Shown piece after piece: positions 33,291 through 45,948 of a stretch of DNA of 64,000 bases (positions are counted from its first letter, which is position 1; each line of letters opens with the position of its first letter). The notes under the pieces are model-generated. The model did no database searches. It saw only the letters and a program-made list of their open reading frames with translations, and was not told where the DNA came from. The stretch is from Rutidosis leptorrhynchoides (taxonomy: Eukaryota > Streptophyta > Magnoliopsida > Asterales > Asteraceae). A program made the position numbers and the translations under genes. The DNA is taken from assembly GCF_046630445.1 (NCBI RefSeq), contig NC_092333.1, positions 954,001 through 1,018,000 on the forward strand. Reading direction: 5' to 3'.

Positions 33291-33650
33291 GAGATGGACC
33301 AGATGGATTATATATGTAATTAACAGCAGGATATTCGGTAACAGTACCTGTCGGGACTGTATGACGTTGTCCAAAGAGGTGACCATGTTGGTTCTGAAGT
33401 TGGGAGTTGGGTTATTTTACATGCTTCATTCACTGGTGGTCCCCGCTACATGTATAGTCACTATCTCGATGCTCTAGCGATATTCAGAGTTCATGAAAAA
33501 CCACATTTTTTTCATAAACTTTACATGTAATGTTAAGTGGCCGAAATTGCGAAGGTTCATTGGTGTTTTTGTGGCTCTCTGGTTTTTCACATGAAGGTCA
33601 AAAAGTTTGTTAACTTTGAGCAACATCCTTTTAGTTATGTTAAAGGAGGT
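33291..33650 (+). pseudogene. Helitron Rep/helicase N-terminal domain fragment
   Basis: The stretch translates to LYDVVQRGDHVGSEVGSWV, then FTGGPRYMYSHYLDALAIF, and after a one-base frameshift near 33515 FTCNVKWP, then FHMKVKKFVNF in a further frame. These are the conserved landmarks of the Helitron-like N-terminal region of plant RepHel proteins, the rolling-circle transposases. Stops lie at 33321-33323 and 33339-33341. The replication-initiator active site and the helicase domain are not present before element 4 begins at 33865, so this is a truncated, dead copy. Confidence 0.85.
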
Positions 33651-33864
33651 CAGCATTTACTAAGTTTTTTGGTTGTTGTGGTAGTTCATTGTTATTGTAG
33701 AAATTTGCTAAACATTCTTGATCTATTACTAAGGAGCAACAACCTTTCGATTATGCTAAACATGCATTTATTGTAAGTCATGTAACACTACTACTCTAAT
33801 TGAATCGAACACTATGTAGAATATAATGATTCATACAAGTCAATGGTGATTCATCCCTCATTAA

Positions 33865-35658
33865 TGTAACAGACTGAAACCCGGGCTAGTTGTAAGTTGT
33901 CTATTTTTGCCTTTAGGGTTTGTGCTTAGTCTTAAGTGCTTTTTATTTTAATTATTTTATTAGTATTTTAATATAATTGTGTTGTGACCAGTTTGTGACA
34001 AGGGTCCCAGAACAGGTTTGTTTATTTTATTTGGACCTCGTTTGGGTTACCTAATCTTGTGCGAAAGATATCAGATAACTGGTAAATACCCGTGTGTTGT
34101 GGGGTATGAGGTTTTAACCCCAAATTAAGTGTGAGACCAGCTAATTTCCTCTCAATTGCTCCTGAACCTTCCTCTCACTCACTCTCACCTAACTTCACCT
34201 CCTTCAAACAACCCTAAATCATTTGATCTCGAATTAAAGCTTGATTTTGGTGTCAAATCGTTCCTTATGTTGTTGTGATTCTAACAAGGTAAAGTTTATC
34301 TGATTTCGTGATCAAATCAGTGTCAAAATGGGTGTTTTAGTCAAGTTTTATGAAAGTGGGTTTTGATGTCCAAATTGGTTCAATTTGTTGTTGTTTGTTC
34401 ATAAAAGTTGTGGGTTTATGTTTCTAAATGTTTAGTGTAAAAGATGTAACCAGTTTTGAGGTCAAAAACGTGTCCAAAGTTTAGATTTGGTGATTTTGGG
34501 TTGAAACCCGTTACTTTGCTGCTGTTGCAGCTGATGAACTACCTTCGGCCGATGGTCGTTGACCATCGACCGATGGTGAGGACGATCGGCCGATGGACGA
34601 GACCATCGACCGATGGTGTATGATTTCTGACCAGCGAATGTAATTTTGACGATCGACCGATTGGGGGAGACCATCGACCGATGGTGTGTTGACGATCGGC
34701 CGATGGATGAGACCATCGACCGATGGTCTTAGACAGTGAAAATTTTACTAAGTGTTGATTTATAGCCGTTATGCTGTCCGTGTATTTTTAAGATTTTCAG
34801 GATGTAAATTTTGAAAGTGCACAAGTGTTAAGCATGAAAATTTTAGCGGACGCATTTTTTTACAAATTTGCTATAATTCGCTGTCAGTGTGTCTAATCTT
34901 GATGGGAACACTATTCTAACTTGGTTTTTGCTGTTCTCAGGAGAAAAGGACAAGGAGGAAGCTCAGAAATAATAACTGAGCAGTTGCTGGTAATTGGTGA
35001 GTGGGTCTATCTACGGATAGAGTTTAAGTAGCATATCATGCTACTGTGGTTGACTCTTTTACCATGCATAGTGTAGGAATTGCCATGATAGAATAATACC
35101 GTTTGCCTGATGTTGTATGTGAATTATGTGTACACTGTGTGAATGGCACCAGTCGGGCCTAGGGAGACTGGGGACTCGAGACCGTGCCTGGGAGAGGTTA
35201 GAGTCCGTATGAGGTCAACCGTGCCTAGGGGAGGTTGGGTCCATAGGCTACTAATTGTGGAGTATAGTGTGAATGATGCATCCCCTGCATCTGGATAACT
35301 ATACTGTTAATTGAGTAGCAGGGACTATCGGTAGACTCAGGCCCGATCAGCTGGGAGTCGTGTGCTCGTACAAGCCGCCGATCCTCGTATTGTCTTATTG
35401 TATGCTAGTTGATAGTTAGCATGTGTTGTTGTTAGTATATAGCTTGTGTGCGACTTAAGCTATATCTGTTAGATAGATTCCATTCACTTAGCGGTGCGCT
35501 AATCCCCCACATATTCTCCCCTTGCAGGTTTAGGTACTGCTAGTCGGGAAGGGTGCTATTGCAGAAGACATGTTTGACAACCCAACTCTGATGTGGACTT
35601 TTGTATAAATAATGTTTTGTGATAACGTAACACCGTTGTGTAAACTTAAACGTAATGA
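33865..35658 (+). repeat. Element 4 5' LTR, main part
   Basis: Starts TGTAACAGACTG and stops at AATGA, where element A is inserted. Contains a CT-rich leader-like stretch (34145-34215) and the CCGATGGT dyad cluster (34543-34727). The last 77 bp of the LTR are at 58272-58348. Confidence 0.93.
34543..34727. repeat. Cluster of ACCATCGACCGATGGT dyads in element 4 LTR
   Basis: Four copies of ACCATCGACCGATGGT (arms ACCATCG/CGATGGT) alternate with related CGATCGGCCGATGG units at roughly 20-bp steps. A possible TATA-like TTTATAG follows about 35 bp after the cluster. The same cluster begins again in the 3' LTR at the window end (63914 onward). Confidence 0.85.
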
Positions 35659-36408
35659 TGTGACAACCCGGAAATTTCCAACCAAATTTAAACTTTAATC
35701 TTTATATGTTTCCGACACGATAAGCAATATTTGTTAAGTTAAATTTCAAGAATTTTAAACTATGTTCATACATTCATTCAACCTCGACCAAGTTCCAACG
35801 ATTCACGAACCATTAAACGAATATGATTATATATGTATATGTGTATATATATTATAACTTGAAACGTAAACAAAATATTAGATTAAATACTTTATATGAT
35901 TGTATCTGTTTCAAAATGTTTATCAATGGAATTAGAAGATAAGATCAAATGATTGAATTATCAGATATATTGAATTATGATTACAAGTCTCTGTTGAAAG
36001 GCCCACGTTGATTTGAGAAATCTTTCTATTTTAACAATATTCGGAAAATGGTAAAGTGATTTATAAATAAGAACAAATTGTTAATCATTGAGAACTAGAC
36101 AAAGGATAGTTGAAGATTGAATCTCATAAAGACTCGATTGATCTATTTAGTTTCAAACGTACAAAAACGTTTTCAGTTTAAAAAGAACTTTATTATTAAA
36201 ACGTATATAACTTTTATAAATATCTAGAACCACTTTTGACAACTCATTACTTAAATAGTATGATAAAGATAACGATATTTATATTTTATTTTATTAAATA
36301 TATATAATGATTTAAATTAATATTATATATATTTATACGCGTATTATACGTATTATGTAGTTTTATACTTTTACTATACTTAAACTTTACCTTTACTTTA
36401 TTTTTACT

Positions 36409-36510
36409 TTACTTTAACTTTAATAATTCACTTTAATAATTCATACTTTAATAATTCACTTTAATAATTCATACTTTAATAATTCACTTTAATAATTCAC
36501 TTTATTAATT
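36409..36510. repeat. CTTTAATAATTCA minisatellite upstream of TATA, element A 5' LTR
   Basis: 13- and 15-bp units (CTTTAATAATTCA, TACTTTAATAATTCA) alternate. This copy has fewer units than its partner in the 3' LTR (55361-55523). Confidence 0.9.
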
Positions 36511-36531
36511 CAAAAATATATTATAAATAGA

Positions 36532-36540
36532 ATTCAATAG
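36532..36540 (+). promoter_or_regulatory. TATA box of element A 5' LTR
   Basis: TATAAATAG, about 20 bp after the minisatellite. The same box is present in all four A/B LTRs (40781, 48117, 55533). Confidence 0.75.
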
Positions 36541-37119
36541 GTTTCATTATTTCATAAAAACTTGAAAATATTTTTCTCTAAACACTCTCAATCGATTTAC
36601 ATATATATATTTACTCCGTATTATTTCAAGATATTATTAGTATACATAAAATATTACGACGGAGTGCTGTCCGAGTGATTTCGAAATTGTTTTTCGAGTG
36701 GGATAGGATTAAGGAAATTATGAGTTATAGCTATTGAGGTGATTGAGTATGGTTCATGGGTATGCTCGTGAGGTCAATATAGTGTTTATCATTTCCGTTG
36801 CGTCTACGTACCTTTCCTGCAATATTGAATCTCAATATTGATATGTGAGTACTCATAATTTAACTTTTACATACTAATAGTGTATCCCTGACTAGTGCTC
36901 GAGTATTTAGGATTATGCATACTTGTACTTTTGATATTGCCCTTAGATAGGTTAGGTTGAATCTTGAATTAGTTACACTTGCGGTTGAGATAAGGTATAA
37001 GATATGCATGTCCTTAGAAAGCTAGCGAAAAATTAAGAATTTTTCCTTTAGATATCGAATGGTTTCGATGAACGGATTAGAAGTTATAATCAATTGAATT
37101 TTCGATATTTTTATTAAAA

Positions 37120-37960
37120 GTGATTATTATTATCGTCGTTTTTATCGTCATTCTAGTTTTATCTTATTATTATCATTATTATTATCTTTATCAATAAAAG
37201 GGATTTATCATTAAAAATTGTTATTTTTTTTATTACTATCGTTATTATCGTTAAAGTTATAATTAGTATTATTATTATTATCCAATTATTATTATTATTA
37301 TTGGTATTATTATTATTATTATCATTATCATTATTAATATATATATCATTATTTAAAAATAGTTATTGTTATTGTTATTATTATTATTACTATTACTATA
37401 TTATCATTAAGATAATTATTAGTATTATCGTTAATAATGTTATAGTAACTATCATTATTAATATTAGTGTAATTAAAACAAATATTTGTAACACCTAATT
37501 ATTTTGATTACTATTATTATCATTATTATGAACACGATATAAAAGACGATTAAAAGCTATTAAACGAAACGATTAGGAAATAATGGGTAAGAGTTTCATG
37601 ATGAAGTTAAAATATTATAAGATATTGATTTAGATAAAATTATCGTTCTTATTATTTTTATCATTACTATTATTATTAAAAGTATCGTTAGTATTAAAAC
37701 TATCATTTTAACAAAATTTATCATTTTAATAGAAATGTCATTGTTACTATAAAATATCATTATTATTATTATTATTTTAAATAGAATTATTATTTTAAAG
37801 ATAATATTAAAAATTATCGTAAATATTAAAGTTATCATAATTAGAATTATCGTTTTAAAATAATATCATCTTAGTAATTATAAATATTGATATTTTTATA
37901 ATAATAATAATTATTACAAAATAATACAACTTTTACTTACTATCATTATAGATATTATTT
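37120..37960. repeat. (ATT)n-rich tract in element A LTR
   Basis: Long runs of ATT/ATC trinucleotides. Most of this is absent from the element B LTR, explaining its roughly 600-bp shorter length. The partner tract is at 56140-56960. Confidence 0.85.
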
Positions 37961-39258
37961 TATCAAATAAATATGTGATACAAACATATTTTACTACGTG
38001 TAATAACTTACTTTAATAATACCTATCATATTATCTTTATGATATTAAATGAACCCTATAAATTTTATTACTTAAATATATATAAAAGTATATTTTATTA
38101 TATAAATTTAATATAAAATTTTATTTATTAATAAATAAATTATATTATTTACTCTAATAAATCTTTTAAAAATATTTAAAAATATAAAACGACGATATTT
38201 AAACTATATATTAATCATGTATAGATTTTTGGAAATTATTTTGAGTCAAATTTACTTTTGTTGACTTTTGCATATTAGTCTCGAGCATTAGGATTGTGGT
38301 ACACTATGACTTGACCTAATTTGTTAGACAAATATTGACCAACACATAAATATATATAATTAATTTAGGTTCGTGAATCCGAGGCCAGCCTTGCACTTGT
38401 TCAATGACGTTATATGTATTTTTACTACGAAATACAGTATGGTGAGTTTCATTTGCCTTTTTACCCTTTATATTTTTGGGACTGAGAATACATGCGCTTT
38501 TATAAATGTTTGACGAAATAGACACAAGTAATTGAAACTACATTCTATGGTTGAATTATCGAAATCGAATATGTCCCTTTTTATTAAAGTCTGGTAATCT
38601 AAGAATTAGGGAACAGACACCCTAATTGACGCGAATCCTAAAGATAGATCTATTGGGCCTAACAAACCCCATCCAAAGTACCGGATGCTTTAGTACTTCG
38701 AAATTTATATCATGTCCGAAGGAGGATCCCGGAATGATAGGGGATATTCTTATATGCATATTGTTAATGTCGGTTACCAGGTGTTCACCATATGAATGAT
38801 TATTTTTGTCTCTATGCATGGGACGTATATTTATGAGAACTGGAAATGAAATTCTTGTGGTCTATTAAAATGATGGAAATAAATGATTATGATAAACTAA
38901 TGAACTCACCAACCTTTTGGTTAACACTTTAAAGCATGTTTATTCTCAGGTGTTAAAGAAATCTTCCGCTGTGCATTTGCTCATTTTAAAGATATTACTT
39001 GGAGTCTTTCATAGCATATTTTGAAGAACGTTGCATTCGAGTCATTGAGTTCATCAAAGATTATTATTAAATCAATTTATAGTTGGATAGTGGATATTAT
39101 GAAATGGTATGCATGCCTGTCAATTTTCGATGTAAATAAAGATTGTCTTTTAAAAACGAATGCAATGTTTGTAAAATGTATAATATAGAGGTCAAATACC
39201 TCGCAATGTAATCAACTATTGTGAATCGTTTATAATGTCTATGAACGGGTCCTTTTAG

Positions 39259-39271
39259 TTGGTATCAGAGC
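39259..39271 (+). other. Element A primer binding site (iMet)
   Basis: TTGGTATCAGAGC, one base after the LTR end. Confidence 0.9.
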
Positions 39272-39695
39272 GGTGGTCTTAGCGAACCAGGTCTGCATTA
39301 GTGTGTCTAACAGATAAGTCGATAGGATGCATTAGTGAGTCTGGACTTCGACCGTGTCTGCATGTCAATAGTTTTGCTTATCATTTTGTGTCAAAAATTA
39401 ACTACTTATCATCCTCAGGAAATTACCTGCTTATCATTTTTAGTCTAAGACACGTCTTGCTGCATTGATTGCATGAATAGTGTATAGACAAAAATTCATA
39501 TCTTAGCGTATCTGCTAAATCATATCTTATCGTATCTATTATTGTAAACGTTGCCTGATATATCCCGTAAATTCCTCCGTAATTTACGAAATCTTTTGTT
39601 CTATATATATGGATATTCTATGTAATTAGAATACCATCCGATAACCGAAAATCATTTCATTTCGAAAAAAAAAAATCCTTATTCAATCGTACGAA

Positions 39696-39829
39696 ATGGA
39701 ATTCATCATTAATTCAAGTTCCTCGGATTTCGAAATGGAATCCCACTCCAGCTCCGAAAGTAGTGTGACCGGAATAGATCAACCAATAAGTCATCACCTA
39801 TTCTGGATGAATTGGGGATGGGTTCGTAG
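39696..39829 (+). pseudogene. Element A leader ORF, 5' part (split by element B)
   Basis: ATG at 39696 opens a Ser/Glu/Asp-rich N-terminus with MESHSSSESSVTG, then FWMNWGWVRS. Element B is inserted in the TSD CGTAG. Removing B and one CGTAG copy gives a 144-codon frame with no stop, ending at TAA 50473-50475. The protein family is unknown. Its 3' half is at 50175-50475. Confidence 0.65.
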
Positions 39830-40592
39830 TGTGACGATCCGGAAATTTCCGACTAAATTTAAACTTTATCTTTATATTATTCTGACACGATAAGCAATGT
39901 TTGTTAAGTTAAATCTCAAGGATTTTAAACTATGTTCATACATTCATTTAAACCTCGACCAAATTTCAATGATTCACGAACCATTAAATGAACATATATG
40001 AATATGTATGTATATGTTATAAATTGAAAATGTCAACAAAGTATTTAAACGTATAATGCTTTATATGAACGTATTTGTTTCAATATGATTATCTACGAAA
40101 TAATAAAATAATATTAAAAGATTGAATTATCAGAAACATTGAATTATGATTACAAGTCTCTGCTGAGAGGTCCACTATGATTTGAGAAAATCTATTCCTC
40201 TTAACGATATTCGGAATAATTTGTAAACCTATTTATAAATAAAAATAAAAAAGTGTCATTTACGAAAGTTAGACAAAAGTTAGTGGAGAATTGGTTTTCA
40301 TAATATTCTATTAATCTATTTTCAAACGTACAAAAACGTTTTCAGTTTAAAAAGAACTTTATTATTAAAACGTATATAACTTTTATAAATATCTAGAATC
40401 ACTTTTGACAACTCATTACTTAACCAGTATAATAAATATAACGATATTTATATTTTATTTCATTAAATATATATAACGATTTAAATTAATATTATATATA
40501 TATATATTTATACGCGTATTATACATACATAGTTTTTATACTTTTACTATACTTTAACTTTACCTTTACTTTACTTTTACTTTACTTTAACT

Positions 40593-40770
40593 TTAATAAT
40601 TCACTTTAATAATTCATACTTTAATAATTCACTTTAATAATTCATACTTTAATAATTCACTTTAATAATTCATACTTTAATAATTCACTTTAATAATTCA
40701 TACTTTAATAATTCACTTTAATAATTCATACTTTAATAATTCACTTTAATAATTCATACTTTAATAATTC
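40593..40770. repeat. CTTTAATAATTCA minisatellite, element B 5' LTR
   Basis: About a dozen 13/15-bp units ending about 10 bp before the TATA box. The 3' LTR copy is at about 47929-48106. Confidence 0.93.
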
Positions 40771-40780
40771 AAAAATCTAT

Positions 40781-40789
40781 TATAAATAG
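40781..40789 (+). promoter_or_regulatory. TATA box of element B 5' LTR
   Basis: TATAAATAG directly after the minisatellite. Confidence 0.75.
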
Positions 40790-42834
40790 AATTCAATAGA
40801 TTTCATTATTTCATAGAAACTTGAAAATATATTTCTCTAAACTCTCTCAATCGATTTATATATATATATTTGCTCTGTATTATTTCAAGATATTATTAGT
40901 ATACATAAAATATTACGACGGAGTGATGTCCGAGTGATTTCAAAATAGTTTTTTTTGAATGAGTCGAAGCTAAGAAAATTATGGGTTATAGCTATGGAGG
41001 TGATGGATATGGTTCATGGGTATGCTCGTGAGGTCAATCTAGTGTTTATCATCTCCGTTGCGTCTACGTACTTTCCTGCAATATTGAATCTCAATATTGA
41101 TACGTGAGCACTCATAACTTAACTTTTATATATCAATAGTGTATCCCTGACTAGTGCTCGAGTATATAGGATTATGCATGCTTGTACATTCGATATTGTC
41201 CTTAGATAGGTTTGTTGAATCCTGAATTAGATACATATGCTACTGAGATAGGGTATATGATATGCATGTCGTTGGAAGGCTAGCGAAAAATTAAGAACTT
41301 TTCATTTAGATATCGAATGGTTTCGATGAACGGATTAGAAGTTATAGTCAACTGAATTTTAGTTTTATTGTTAAAATGATTATTATTACTATCGTCGTTA
41401 TTATTTTAATAGAAATATCATTGTTATTATAAAATATCATTATTACTATTATGTTAGTATTATCATTTTATCATAATAACATTTTTAGTAAATATAAATA
41501 TTGTTATTTTTTTTATAAGAATAATAATAATTATTATTACAAAATAATACAACTTTTACTTATTATTATTATGATCAATATTATTTTATCAAATAAATAG
41601 GGGATACAAAGATATTTTTCACCACGCGTAATATAATTACATTAATAATACTTACCACTATAGTTTTACGATATTAAGTGAACTTTATAAATTTTACTAC
41701 TTAAGATATATAAAAGTATATTTTATCATATATAAACGTTAATATAAATTTTTGTTAATAAATGATTTTATTATTATAAAATCTAATAAATATATTTAAA
41801 TATATAAAACGACTATAGTTAAGTTATATAATAAACACGTATAAATTTTAGAAGTCATTTTGGGTTAAGTTGACTTTTGTTGACTTTTGCATATTAGTCT
41901 CGAGCATTAGGATTGTGGTACACTATGACTTGACCAAAAATTGTTAGACAAATATTGACCAACATATAAATATATATAATTAATATAGGTTCGTGAATCC
42001 GAGGCCAACCTTGCACTTGTTAAATGACGTTATATGTATTTTTACTACGAAATACAGTATGGTGAGTTTCATTACTCCCTTTTATATATATTTTTGGGAC
42101 TGAGAATACATGCGCTGTTTTTATAAATGTTTTACGAAATAGGCACAAGTACTAAAACTAATTCTACGTGGGTTTAAACCAGAAATATACCCTTAGCTTG
42201 GTAACATTAAACTACTTGTCTATGTACGGTAGGCGCGAATCCTAAAGATAGATCTATTGGGCCTGACAAACCCCATCCTGACTATGGGATGCTTTAGTAC
42301 TTCGAGGTTATTTTAAACACACCTGATCTGGTGTACTTCAGAGGGTAAAACATGAACGTTAAGGCTTGTTACCGGGTGCTTACAACTTATAGAATACTTT
42401 TATACACTTGCGAGTGTACATATATTTATAAACAGAAATCTTGTGGTCTATTAATATATTGAAATGATTGTTATGATAAACCTATGAACTCACCAACCTT
42501 TTGGTTGACACTTTAAAGCATGTTTATTCTCAGGTATTAAAGAAATCTTCCGCTGTGCATTAGCTCATTTTAAGGATATTACTTGGAGTCATTCATGGCA
42601 TATTTTGAAAGACGTTGCATTCGAGTCATTGAGTTCATCAAGATTATTATTATGTCAATTATAGTTGGATGTATTATGAAATGGTGTGCATGCCGTCAAC
42701 TTTCGTTGTAAAAAAAGTTTGTCTTTTAAAAATGAATGCAATGTTTGTAAAATGTATCATATAGAGGTCAAATACCTCGCGATGTAATCAACTATTGTGA
42801 ATCGTTTATAATGTATATGAACGGGTCCTTTCAG

Positions 42835-42847
42835 TTGGTATCAGAGC
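42835..42847 (+). other. Element B primer binding site (iMet)
   Basis: TTGGTATCAGAGC one base after the LTR end CTTTCA. Confidence 0.92.
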
Positions 42848-43238
42848 GGTGGTCTTAGCGAACCAGGTCTGCATTAGTGTGTCTAACTGATAGTCGTTAG
42901 GATTCATTAGTGAGCCTGGACTTTGACCGTGTCTGCATGTCAAAAGTTTTGCTTATCATTTTTGTCGAAAATTGCCTGCTTATCATTCTTAGTCTAGACA
43001 CGTCTTACTGCATTGATTGCATGAATAGTGTATAGACAAAATTCATATCTTAGCGTATCTGCTAATCCATATCTTAGCGTATCTGTTACTGTAAACTTTG
43101 CCTGACATATCCCGTAAATTCCTCCGTAATCTACGAAATCTTTTGCGCTATATATATAGATATTCTATGTAATTAGAATACCACCCGATAGCCGAAAAAT
43201 CATTTCATATCGAAAAATCCTTTATTCAATCGAATGAA

Positions 43239-43673
43239 ATGGAATTCATCATTAGTTCAAGTCCCTCGAATTCCGATATGGAATCCCACTCAAGCTCCGA
43301 AAGCAGTGTGACTGAAATGGATCAACTAATTAGCCATCATCTATTCTGGATGAATTGGGGATAGGTTCGTAGCCTCCTCAATAATTGGAGACAAGAAGAA
43401 GGTGATCCCTTCCATCCACCACATTACCCTCTTGGTGATGAACCTGAAGCACTTACCGGCGAACCGGTCCGAAACACCATTTTCTCTCTCATTTCCAGAG
43501 TATCTCGTCACGATTATATACTACATCAAATTCTAGATTTTATTTATCCGCTCGTCCGAACCGACAATCACCCCGGTGTAATAGAAGAAGTCAACGAGCT
43601 TCGCGCTCGAGTAGTGGCTTTGGAGAATATGGTGCAAGGGTTACAAACACCAACAGCAGCACTAGCAGCATAA
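43239..43673 (+). pseudogene. Element B leader ORF with one TAG (144 codons)
   Basis: ATG at 43239 and TAA at 43671-43673 are in one frame; the only break is TAG at 43362-43364 where element A has TGG (Trp). The product has a Ser-rich acidic start, a central part with DPFHPPHYPL and DFIYPLVRTDNHPG, then a probable coiled coil (IEEVNELRARVVALENMVQ) and an Ala/Pro/Thr tail. I do not recognise the family. Position after the primer site and the coiled coil recall the N-terminus of gag, but no capsid core is present. Degraded copies of the same module appear downstream (about 43820-44060 and 44510-44630). Confidence 0.65.
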
Positions 43674-44135
43674 CCAGTACCACCATCAGCAACACCAACA
43701 GTACCATCACCACCACCAACAGTAACATCCGCATCCCACACTTCAACCTCACAACCTATATCCTACGAGTACCAATGACATACACTCTATAGATACCAAG
43801 GAATACCAACAACAACAAACGATGAAGTATTGATTCATAACTTCATTGGAGAAACATTTTGCGACCATTATGTAGTCTTTAAAGTCTTAGAAATTATCTA
43901 TTCTAGCCCTAACCATAAATTAGATGAGTAAACCCAAATGATAGAAGGAAGAGTAGAAACCCTGACAAGAATGATGTGTGGTTTACAAGCTAGACTTGAT
44001 TTACCAACAGCATCAACAGTACCATGAACATCACCAGTACAGTCACTGCCATCAGCGTTGTCAGAATCAGCAGCACCTATAACATCACAAACTCTGTTAG
44101 TTCAAGAATCACCGTGGACATCATTATAAATCAAC
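43660..44135. repeat. Low-complexity CAN-triplet tail and second, degraded copy of the leader-ORF module
   Basis: Runs of ACCACCATCAGCAACACC-type triplets follow the ORF. A diverged copy with FKVLEIIY and IEGRVETLTRMMCGLQ-like translation follows (43850-44000), then another triplet tail. It contains stops. Confidence 0.6.
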
Positions 44136-45690
44136 AACAAGTATGTCATATCAATGAGTTATGAAGTATTAACTCATTTCCACGGAAGGATTTATATGTA
44201 TATCTTATATATATAAATTTTTAGACCATAATAAATATTTCCGTACTAAGCTATTATGTGTGAATCTTAACTACTCGGTTAATTCATATTACTAATATGC
44301 AATAATGTACGTCCTTCGTCCACAACTTAACCATCATTAACTACAATCTCTGCCTCAATTCAATAAATCCCAATTCATAATAAATCAAATGAATTATTCA
44401 AATATAAGTTTGATTTTTCACTTTCATCGTCGATGTACTCGAAACTTTTCAAATAACATTATTCGTACCTTGCGAAATTCACAAGAATTCCATAAACACC
44501 AACAAATAACGAAGTATTAATTCATAATTTCAATTTTATTGAATAAATACTCCGTAAAAGTTATGTAATTTCTAAAGTCTTTAGAGATTATTCAGTTCTA
44601 GTTTCAACCGTAAATCAAATGAGTTTAATTTAATATTAACTCATTAAATCTATGTTACATCTGAAGAAAATATGCACATATATATTTTCATAAAGACTGT
44701 AATAAAATTCTGTTGTACAAAATATTAATTGTGAATTTTTTTTAACGGGTAGGTAATACCCGAGAGATATATAAATTCACAATTAATATGTTACATTTTT
44801 CGAATCTGATTAAGCAAATCATCAACTATACTCCCAAAATCTCACAACAATATACATTCTTGTATAGAAATCAAAACAACCATTCTCACCCAAATTTGAT
44901 TACGCATTCTGATTTTGATAAATTAAAATCCAAGTCATGATTTAACAGAAGACATCACTCTTAGATTCCTACATCTTTCAAAGCTATACTTTGACTTCAA
45001 AACTGTGTTAGAACATCATATGTATATCAACGATTACAAACTGTGTTCAAACTCTTCGAAGTTTTCGAAGACACTTCAAACAATGAACAATCGAGATGAT
45101 GATCCAACCACATATTACCCACATTTATGTACCTAAAAAGCTCTCGAAGCCAAAGTCATAGTTCGACGCGTATCCGTGTCAGACCCTTTGGCATTTATTA
45201 GTTAAAATGACTTTTCAATTCCTTTTCAAAGTAGACAGTTTTGTCACAGCTCCAGCAAGTCAACTTCGACTTTTCAGTCGGACTAGTATTATTATAACCT
45301 CGATAGATACGTTGCCCTTTCGTCATCATTACTGGGGACCTTTCATATCTCGCCACCTTAGCAATAACTTACCAACAACTTCAATTATCTTTGACTTTTC
45401 AAAAAATCATTATATTTATTGAAATCACATCATTTACTCATTCGCATCTTGTAACGAGAATTGTCATACGAATCATCGAAAAACAGTAGCCAGTATTTTG
45501 AAATCTCGCAGCATGTCTACGCCAACAGTTATATGTGTACGTAAAACGTCTATCTCCTGGACTTACATACTTTGAATGTGAAGTTATGAAAAATATTTTG
45601 AACTGCAAACTAGTTCTTGAAATGCTGACGAAGCATAAAAAAACTGTAAACGATCTTAACAGTAAAAAGTTTGATGACAAAGAATAGTAA
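44136..45690. other. Element B internal non-coding region
   Basis: AT-rich, conserved in element A (50900-52490). A third remnant of the leader-ORF module starts at 44510 (GAAGTATTAATTCATAAT). At 44740-44790 TTAACGGGTAGGTAATACCCGAGAG contains a small palindrome (GGTAATACC) and repeats the TTAACGGGTAGGTA motif found at the element's 3' end. No ORF of note. Confidence 0.5.
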
Positions 45691-45693
45691 GGT

Positions 45694-45948
45694 GGTAAAG
45701 CTAAGAAAAAGAGAAGGTTTGGAACTGGAAAACGAATTGAACAGACTATGAAGGAGGCTGTGGACAAATCACAAAGACTAAATCTGCCTTCAAAGAATCC
45801 AAATGATTCAGTGCCTGCTAAAGTCATTAACGAATACCTTACTCTTTATTCTAAACCTTCACAGACAAATCTTCATCATCATCCATCAATATTAGAAATT
45901 CTAAGATATTATCATATCTTTCATTATAAATATCCGCGATATTTCTGA
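45694..45948 (+). pseudogene. Second conserved short ORF, element B copy
   Basis: An open stretch with KRRFGTGKRIEQ, EAVDKSQRLNLPSKN and KVINEYLT is lysine/arginine-rich. The element A copy (52492-52664) differs at many bases but has no indel across about 165 bp, which suggests the frame was once selected. Family unknown. Confidence 0.45.

Larger units (their letters stand above)
26717..33864 (+). mobile_element. Probable Helitron carrying gene fragments, 3' part displaced by element 4
   Basis: The 5' end is proposed at 26717, after an A: TCTCTCTTATATATAATA, the T-C start and TA-rich opening usual for plant Helitrons. A Helitron Rep fragment lies at 33291-33650 in the same orientation. Between them are exon-like pieces of unrelated genes (28057-28148, 29199-29962), a common Helitron cargo. 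No hairpin plus CTAG end was found before 33865, where element 4 starts; the 3' end may lie beyond the window. Whether the 5' end and the Rep belong to the same element is inference. Confidence 0.5.
35659..39257 (+). repeat. Element A 5' LTR (3599 bp)
   Basis: Begins TGTGACAACCCGG and ends GGGTCCTTTTA, where the 3' LTR has CTTTCA, so the terminal CA has become TA. Contains the CTTTAATAATTCA array, a TATAAATAG box at 36532-36540 and a long (ATT)n-rich stretch (about 37120-37960). Short frames in it recur identically in the other LTR and are not genes. Confidence 0.95.
39830..42833 (+). repeat. Element B 5' LTR (3004 bp)
   Basis: TGTGACGATCCGG to GGGTCCTTTCA. Carries the CTTTAATAATTCA array (about 40593-40770) and TATAAATAG at 40781-40789. 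Confidence 0.97.

Noticed and set aside
34543-34727. Possible CRISPR-like or satellite array
   Set aside because: Units vary, spacing is short and uneven, and the array sits in both LTRs of a plant retrotransposon.
37301-37838. Ile/Tyr-rich frames repeated at 56312-56852
   Set aside because: Products of the (ATT)n tract in the LTR.
38316-38819. Two small minus-strand frames repeated identically at 57330-57833
   Set aside because: They recur because they lie in the two LTRs of element A; no protein features.
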